Shown here one piece after another: positions 7,907 through 12,410 of a stretch of DNA of 12,410 nt (the stretch's first letter is position 1; each line of letters starts with the position of its first letter). The notes beneath the pieces were generated by a model. It was not told where the DNA came from, ran no database searches, and saw only the letters and a program-made list of their open reading frames with translations. The position numbers were made by a program, and so were the translations under genes. Source of the stretch: an uncultured Bacteroidota bacterium (lineage in GTDB: Bacteria; Bacteroidota; Bacteroidia; NS11-12g; UBA955); contig CAIRMY010000092.1 in assembly GCA_903879775.1 (NCBI GenBank), positions 1 to 12,410 of the forward strand. The letters run 5' to 3'.

Positions 7907-8591
7907 GCATATCAAAAATTTCGAGCGACTTTAGTTGCTTCTGAGGAAACAAATGATGCTGTAAATGGTGCGTGAGCTTGTCTACAATCATCCTTCTTTC
8001 TGTTTTATTTAATTGAGGGATATTTCCTTGGGTGATTGTGTAAATTGCCTGATTCATCCATACGTCGGTTTTAAAATGATTCGGGGTAGATGGGGTACTC
8101 GGTTGTCCCGTTGTTAAATCAATCGATTTAGAGAGTCCTGAATGCCAATCTATCTCGTATCCAAGCTGCATGCCCAGACCTATTAAAAAGGTAAGGGGTA
8201 AATAAACCAAATTGTTTGACGGCTCTAACTGTTGGAAATGATTGAAAATAAAATCAAAAAGGTTAGGATCTGAATGATCCTCGTGGATGCACAAGCCAAT
8301 GATTTCTAAATAAAACCATTTAATCTGTTGAATGGCAAATGAATCATAAGCCACATTTTGCCCCAATGACGAAATTTCTTTAATTCTCAGTAAACCAGGA
8401 TTGACTTTTAAGTTAAATATAATTTCAACGGTATTTCCCAATTGATAGTAGGCGTTTTTATTGTCCTTCTTATGAAGTCCCTGCACTAAAAATCGCTGTA
8501 ACCCAATTTCCCTTGTGTACATTGTAACCACCGAAGCGTGGTCGGTGTAGGGAATTTTCTTGAGAATGAGGGCTTGCGATTTAAGAAGCAT
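7893..8591 (-). CDS. recO: DNA repair protein RecO
   Basis: The 232-residue protein resembles RecO, the mediator that with RecR helps load RecA onto SSB-coated single-stranded DNA and anneals strands in the RecF pathway. The N-terminal OB-fold pattern is visible: ALILKKIPYTDHASVVTMYT, then GLQRFLVQGLHKK, then a run of beta strands to about residue 75. A mostly helical C-terminal domain follows, with GLGMQLGYEIDW near 138-149. There is only one cysteine (C101) and no CxxC pair, so the zinc site found in some RecO proteins (for example Deinococcus) is absent. I place the start at the ATG 8591-8589; one codon further up is a TTG. The ATG shares its A with the TGA of the upstream propeller gene (TGATG), which suggests translational coupling. 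It is the last gene of the receptor/HmuY/propeller cluster. Confidence 0.88.
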   Translation of the reverse strand: MLLKSQALILKKIPYTDHASVVTMYTREIGLQRFLVQGLHKKDNKNAYYQLGNTVEIIFNLKVNPGLLRIKEISSLGQNVAYDSFAIQQIKWFYLEIIGLCIHEDHSDPNLFDFIFNHFQQLEPSNNLVYLPLTFLIGLGMQLGYEIDWHSGLSKSIDLTTGQPSTPSTPNHFKTDVWMNQAIYTITQGNIPQLNKTERRMIVDKLTHHLQHHLFPQKQLKSLEIFDMLNAD

Positions 8592-8593
8592 CA
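8589..8593 (-). other. TGATG stop/start overlap coupling the propeller gene to recO
   Basis: On the - strand the TGA stop of the propeller gene (8593-8591) and the ATG of recO (8591-8589) share one base. Such overlaps usually allow the terminating ribosome to reinitiate on the next gene. This supports the ATG start of recO and a shared transcript. Confidence 0.75.
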
Positions 8594-9670
8594 ATCAGTC
8601 CAATCGGCAATGAATAAATTCGTATCGCGAGTGCCACCATTGTTTCTGTTGCTGCTGAATACCAATTTTTTACCATCTGGAGAAAACATTGGAAATGCAT
8701 TGAAAATACTTGCATTCGTAATGCGCTCTAATTTACCAGTTTGAATGTCAATCATATACAACTGGAAGTCATAGCCTCTTTGGCTGTGGTGATTGCTCGA
8801 AAAAATGATTTTATTTCCCGAAGGGTGGAAGAATGGTGCCCAATTGGCTTTTCCTAACTTTGTAATTTGTTTTAAATCAGTGCCATCAACATTCACGGTG
8901 TAAATTTCCATGTTGGTAGGTGCAACTAAGTTTTTAGCCAATAAATCTTTATACTTCGTAATGTCTTCTGGAGTATTTGGCCTAGAAGCTCTAAATACCA
9001 ATTTTTTGCTGTCTGGAGAAAAGAATGCACCACCGTCGTAACCAAGTCCAAAGGTAATTTGACGTGGATTCGATCCATCGATATCCATGATCCAAAGTTC
9101 TAAATCACCACTTCTAGTACTGGTGAAAACAATTGATCTTCCATCAGGAGAAACAGTTGCTTCTGCATCGTAACCAGGTTCTTTGGTTAATTGTTTTTGG
9201 ATTTTGCTGTTTTCATCGGCCACAAAAATGTCGAAATCGGCATAAACTGGCCATAGATAAGCCCCAGAGGTTTCAGGCACAGGAGGGCAAGCATTGTTTC
9301 CCAAATGGGTGCTTGCATAAAGCATGTGCTTATTGTCGGGCATATAGTAAGAACACGTGGTTCTTCCCAATCCAGTGCTCAACATTTTCGGCTTGTAGTT
9401 GCCACCAATGAAACTGTCGATTCTACTGAAAAATATTTGATCGCAATTCACACCCCATTTTTGGTTGTTGCTCTGAAACACCAATGATTGATTGTCGAAG
9501 CTAAAATATGCTTCTGCATTGTCACCTCCGAAAGTCAGTTGTTTTAAATTCTTTAAATGCGTTTCAGCCATTGGCTCTGCTGCAGGAGGTGGGGTCGTTG
9601 TACCCTGTTGTTGAGCAAATCCGTTCAATGCAAACATTGATGAAACTGCAACGAAAAAAATATTTTTCAT
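8591..9670 (-). CDS. Secreted PD40/TolB-like beta-propeller protein in a HmuY operon
   Basis: The 359-residue product begins with a good Sec signal peptide (about 1-20, MKNIFFVAVSSMFALNGFAQ) and then a short Pro/Ala-rich linker (TPPPAAEP). The rest is a series of PD40 (WD40-like, TolB C-terminal type) blades near 43-67, 101-120, 160-185, 204-228, 268-293 and 316-341. They have the repeated pattern Q(L/I)T, then SPDG+, then (L/I)VF. No catalytic domain is visible, so it is probably a periplasmic or surface binding scaffold. The frame also opens at a TTG (9706), but that start would overlap the preceding gene and put 12 residues before the signal peptide. The ATG at 9670 is much better and leaves a 20-base gap. 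Its position between a HmuY lipoprotein and recO suggests co-transcription. A role in heme or iron uptake is guilt by association only. It is not the genuine TolB of the Tol-Pal cluster by context. Confidence 0.85.
   Translation of the reverse strand: MKNIFFVAVSSMFALNGFAQQQGTTTPPPAAEPMAETHLKNLKQLTFGGDNAEAYFSFDNQSLVFQSNNQKWGVNCDQIFFSRIDSFIGGNYKPKMLSTGLGRTTCSYYMPDNKHMLYASTHLGNNACPPVPETSGAYLWPVYADFDIFVADENSKIQKQLTKEPGYDAEATVSPDGRSIVFTSTRSGDLELWIMDIDGSNPRQITFGLGYDGGAFFSPDSKKLVFRASRPNTPEDITKYKDLLAKNLVAPTNMEIYTVNVDGTDLKQITKLGKANWAPFFHPSGNKIIFSSNHHSQRGYDFQLYMIDIQTGKLERITNASIFNAFPMFSPDGKKLVFSSNRNNGGTRDTNLFIADWTD
8661..9022. repeat. DNA-level repeat between two PD40 blades (8661-8686 and 8997-9022)
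   Basis: Two 26-base segments inside the propeller gene match at 23 of 26 positions: an identical 11-base block, a 4-base variable stretch, then another identical 11-base block (TCTGGAGAAAA). They encode FSPDGKKLVF and FSPDSKKLVF in two different blades. Only the two arms are repeats; the 310 bases between them are ordinary coding sequence. This reflects blade duplication plus selection on the motif. Confidence 0.7.
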
Positions 9671-9690
9671 AAGTGCGAATGTATAAAATC

Positions 9691-10710
9691 TTAGAGTAAC
9701 TGCCAAGCCATTTTAGGATATCCCTTACGCCCTTGATCGTCGTAAAAGTCAACAAATTTCATTTTGAAATATTGATTTGTTGCGGTTTTAATGATATAAA
9801 AACGGGTTGGTAAAATGGTATACTTACTTGATTGTTGATTGTATTCTTTCCAGTCGTAACCAATTTCGTTGGCATTGACATTGAATGCTTGCTTCTCAGC
9901 AAAAGATTTGTCGCAACTATTATAGGAAATGCCATTGTCGATTTGGCACACCTCAATATTTTTGTGGTTTGTTAAGGCACCACGGATGATATATGGATAT
10001 GGCACTCCATTCGCATCGTCAATGGTTTCTTTATAGGTCGTAAACACCAAATCCCAGTTCGAACTTTTTACCGGTTCGTTGGCTACTGTGTCCTTCTTCC
10101 CAAAAGAATAATAAACGTAATTAAAATCTGGTTTGGTTTCAATTTGGGTTAAATAGGCCAAATTTGGAATGCTTAAATAGCCCCATTTAAATTGATACGC
10201 GCCACCTTTAACACCAAGCAATTGAATTTTGATATACCTGTAATTTTTTAAGGTATCCGTGCCCCTATCTAAAATAAAAATAGAATTTTTACCGTTGTAC
10301 CCATCAATCGATTTTACAAAACAATTGCCAAATGCACTAGAATCAATATTGCCATTTGGATGATCGAAACGCCACTCTGCATTTTTTAAATGCAATGGCG
10401 ACACGTCGTTAAATGCAACTCCTTGAATTTCACATACTGAAAAATATGAATTTTTACCGCCGCAAATGATGATTGAAGGATCGTCTTGACAAGAAACACC
10501 AATATCCCAATTTCCATATTGATTGGTATATATTTTCTGGGTTTCGAAATCAAACCACAATTGATTTTCGTAGTTTTCACCCATCGCAAATGTTTGGGTT
10601 TGAATGCCCACAGGAACATTCGGCCGTGGGTAAAGTACTTCATCTTTCTCACATGACGACATTCCCAAAATCGCCACCAACATCAATAATATTTGATTTC
10701 TCGCTTTCAC
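9691..10710 (-). CDS. HmuY-family heme-binding lipoprotein, apparently with two HmuY-like lobes
   Basis: The 339-residue product starts with a lipoprotein signal (n-region KARNQ, hydrophobic stretch, lipobox-like GMSSC with Cys20), so it should be lipidated and reach the outer membrane. The C-terminal half is typical HmuY: YVYYSF near 198-203, NWDLVFTTYKE at 218-228, then FYIIKTATNQYFKMKFVDFY (304-323) and GRKGYP. HmuY of Porphyromonas gingivalis captures heme outside the cell and passes it to the TonB receptor HmuR. This protein is longer than that roughly 216-residue homologue. Residues about 47-180 repeat the same layout (LWFDF, GNWDIGVS, YRYIKIQLLGVKGGAYQFKW). The start is a GTG two bases after the receptor's TAG stop. 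The next in-frame ATG would remove the charged n-region, and an in-frame TAG lies 18 bases upstream of the GTG. Seven cysteines including the lipid anchor suggest disulfides. Heme-binding residues cannot be assigned from sequence alone. Confidence 0.85.
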   Translation of the reverse strand: MKARNQILLMLVAILGMSSCEKDEVLYPRPNVPVGIQTQTFAMGENYENQLWFDFETQKIYTNQYGNWDIGVSCQDDPSIIICGGKNSYFSVCEIQGVAFNDVSPLHLKNAEWRFDHPNGNIDSSAFGNCFVKSIDGYNGKNSIFILDRGTDTLKNYRYIKIQLLGVKGGAYQFKWGYLSIPNLAYLTQIETKPDFNYVYYSFGKKDTVANEPVKSSNWDLVFTTYKETIDDANGVPYPYIIRGALTNHKNIEVCQIDNGISYNSCDKSFAEKQAFNVNANEIGYDWKEYNQQSSKYTILPTRFYIIKTATNQYFKMKFVDFYDDQGRKGYPKMAWQLL

Positions 10711-10712
10711 CT

Positions 10713-12410
10713 CTACAAAGTTAATCTACATTGAACAAAAAAGTTTCTTCCGGCAGAAATATTCATGTTTCCACTGCCACCACCATGCACTGCGCCAGTT
10801 GTTGACGACGATTGAATTTGTTTTACATCCATTACATTTTTACAACCCAATTGAATATCTAATTTATCATTAAAGAATGTTTTATTTAGGCTTAAATCTG
10901 CTAAATAATATGGTGCAATTTCAAAAGCTTTGCCATTTTCCTCAAATCCATAATTTTGACCTGTGTATCGGCTGAAAATTTGAATAGAAATGCCAGGTTG
11001 TTTTAATTTATAAGAAACATTGAAACTTGTTTGAACGACATCCCATATTTTCCAATTTCCAGTGTTATCGCTCTTGCTTTGGTTGTTGATCCAAGATGCA
11101 CTCACTTTAAATTGAAATTGATTTCTAAAATATTCAGTTTGCGTGGTGATTCCTTGCGAATTCATTTTGCCAACGTTGATGTATTGGTAAAGATTTGTGC
11201 GGCTGTCTAACAATGCCAATTGAATTTGATTGGTGATGAAATTTTTAAAATACGACAACTTAAATGTGGCAGCCGCATTTTTCCCAATAATGTGTCGATA
11301 ATCCATCGATCCAATGAAATTATGCGCTGTTTCTGTGCCTAAATTCTGATTCCCTTGAACGTTATGGTTGATGTCTACAAATAAGAAATAGAGTTCTTTG
11401 AGGGTTGGAGCCCTAAATCCTCGGGCGTAAGAACCTCTGAAAATCAGATATTTAGATGCGTTGTATTTGATTTGGAGGGACGGGATCACGGGAGCCAATT
11501 TAAACCCATTGCCCAAAAATTCTGGGAATGGATTTTTTCCAAACTGATTGTTGTAAATGAACCGTAATGAAGGTTTGATCTGCAATTTAGCCGAAGGACT
11601 ATAATCTACAGTTGTGAAAACTGCAAAATCATAGATGCCATTTTTTTGCACTACGCGCAACGTTTGAATCGATTCGTATTGAAATTCGTAGCCAGTAAGC
11701 CAGTCGAATTTTTTATTCGAACTCATTTTGCTCCACAAGCCACGCATGTTAATTTGTTGATTCATTGTTGTGTCTTGATCGGCTGGCCTTGTGATGGTTT
11801 CTATGCCTTCAACCAAATCTCTGCGCACCATGGTTTTGGTACGCGAATAAATGTTGTAGCTATTTTGGAATTGAAGTTTATTGCTTTTGTTTAAAGTGAA
11901 ATCGGATAACATCAAGAAATCAATTCTGTTGGTATAAAAGTAATTGTTATAACCTGTAACCGTAATTAAATTGTATTCGGCATCGGTTCTATCGGTGAGC
12001 TTCTCGTTAAAATAAGTGGTTTTTAGGGTGTGCGACGATTTTTTCAAATTGTAACTCATTCCCAATGACCCAAAGAGTTTTGTTTTGGGTTTCCAGTCGA
12101 AAGATCTTGTGGCGGTATTGAAATCCGTACCTTCATAAAACTGTCGTCCTATGTCGCCGGTGATTCCAATTCCTCCGTTTTTAGCAAGACCACCAAGCTG
12201 GAAATTAATGTCGTTATTTACATTGCCAACCCCATCCATGAAGTTGTTCAATTGTATTTTGTTGGTATTTTTAATGGGTTTTTTGGTGATGATATTCACA
12301 ACGCCACCAATGGCATCGGAACCGTAAACCACACTCATAGGGCCTTCTATAACCTCTATGCGCTCTACATTGCTCAACGGAATTTGAGAAATGTCGAGGT
12401 TGCCATTCAA
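10713..12410 (-). CDS. TonB-dependent outer-membrane receptor, HmuR-like heme receptor candidate (5' partial)
   Basis: The frame runs off the right edge of the window. The first visible codon (12410-12408) is an internal Leu, not a start. Missing are the signal peptide, TonB box and first part of the plug. The fragment (565 residues, counted from that Leu) starts within the plug, with VERIEVIEGPMSVVYGSDAI then GGVVNIIT (15-42), the classic plug C-terminal signature. The beta-barrel continues to the C-terminus, which ends in alternating aromatic/hydrophobic residues (NFFVQCRLTL) as in outer-membrane barrels. The motif GSYARGFRAPTLKELYF (326-342) contains the FRAP box of heme/hemoglobin receptors. 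A NQNL (354-357) sits where those receptors usually have NPNL/NPDL, and a His (349) lies between them. Together with the adjacent HmuY-family gene this makes heme the likely substrate, imported with TonB-ExbBD energy. A siderophore or other iron substrate is not excluded. The promoter lies outside the window. Confidence 0.88.
   Translation of the reverse strand: MNGNLDISQIPLSNVERIEVIEGPMSVVYGSDAIGGVVNIITKKPIKNTNKIQLNNFMDGVGNVNNDINFQLGGLAKNGGIGITGDIGRQFYEGTDFNTATRSFDWKPKTKLFGSLGMSYNLKKSSHTLKTTYFNEKLTDRTDAEYNLITVTGYNNYFYTNRIDFLMLSDFTLNKSNKLQFQNSYNIYSRTKTMVRRDLVEGIETITRPADQDTTMNQQINMRGLWSKMSSNKKFDWLTGYEFQYESIQTLRVVQKNGIYDFAVFTTVDYSPSAKLQIKPSLRFIYNNQFGKNPFPEFLGNGFKLAPVIPSLQIKYNASKYLIFRGSYARGFRAPTLKELYFLFVDINHNVQGNQNLGTETAHNFIGSMDYRHIIGKNAAATFKLSYFKNFITNQIQLALLDSRTNLYQYINVGKMNSQGITTQTEYFRNQFQFKVSASWINNQSKSDNTGNWKIWDVVQTSFNVSYKLKQPGISIQIFSRYTGQNYGFEENGKAFEIAPYYLADLSLNKTFFNDKLDIQLGCKNVMDVKQIQSSSTTGAVHGGGSGNMNISAGRNFFVQCRLTL

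Noticed and set aside
8592..8594. TTG start at 8594 for recO
   Set aside because: An ATG follows directly and gives the classic TGATG coupling; the extra codon adds nothing.
8591..9670. Calling the propeller gene tolB
   Set aside because: PD40 blades are shared with TolB, but the N-terminal TolB domain and the tol-pal neighbours are absent here.
9671..9706. TTG start at 9706 for the propeller gene
   Set aside because: It would overlap the HmuY-like gene and place 12 residues before a well-formed signal peptide. The ATG at 9670 fits much better.

Overview
The window comes from an AT-rich member of the Bacteroidota. Three things point there: a secreted protein with a C-terminal type IX secretion (T9SS) sorting domain, a HmuY-family lipoprotein next to a TonB-dependent receptor, and a start-proximal promoter of the Bacteroidota type (TTTG-N19-TAnnTTT). 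I cannot name a genus. I see no tRNA, rRNA, CRISPR array, transposase or phage gene. Coding density is high and no gap exceeds about 180 bases.

Left part (1-5353, + strand). The window opens inside a cell-wall hydrolase, with the end of a GH73-type glucosaminidase domain followed by five LysM-like repeats. After 152 bases comes a 1341-residue modular surface protein. Its order is signal peptide, GEVED-like, PKD, PKD, CUB, PKD, PKD, GEVED, five DUF5011/HYR-type Ig-like repeats and a T9SS type A tail. It ends at a strong hairpin terminator, which faces a second terminator belonging to the gene arriving from the other side.

Middle part (5536-7906). Two core-metabolism genes diverge from an 82-base spacer: an aspartate kinase (- strand, with a good promoter) and a class 1 fructose-1,6-bisphosphatase (+ strand). 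The 3' end of the bisphosphatase gene overlaps the 3' end of recO by 14 bases, tail to tail.

Right part (12410 down to 7893, - strand). Four tightly packed genes look like one operon. They encode a TonB-dependent receptor (5' end outside the window) with the FRAP box of heme receptors, a HmuY-family lipoprotein that appears to contain two HmuY-like lobes, a secreted PD40/TolB-like beta-propeller protein, and RecO. Spacings are 2 bases, 20 bases and a 1-base stop/start overlap. The first two genes form a plausible heme-acquisition pair: the surface lipoprotein would capture heme and the receptor would import it. The propeller is an unassigned candidate third partner. recO, a recombinational repair gene, appears to ride on the same transcript. 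The most interesting material is this operon, specifically the two-lobed HmuY protein and the propeller. Nothing in the window amounts to a clear, wholly new system.
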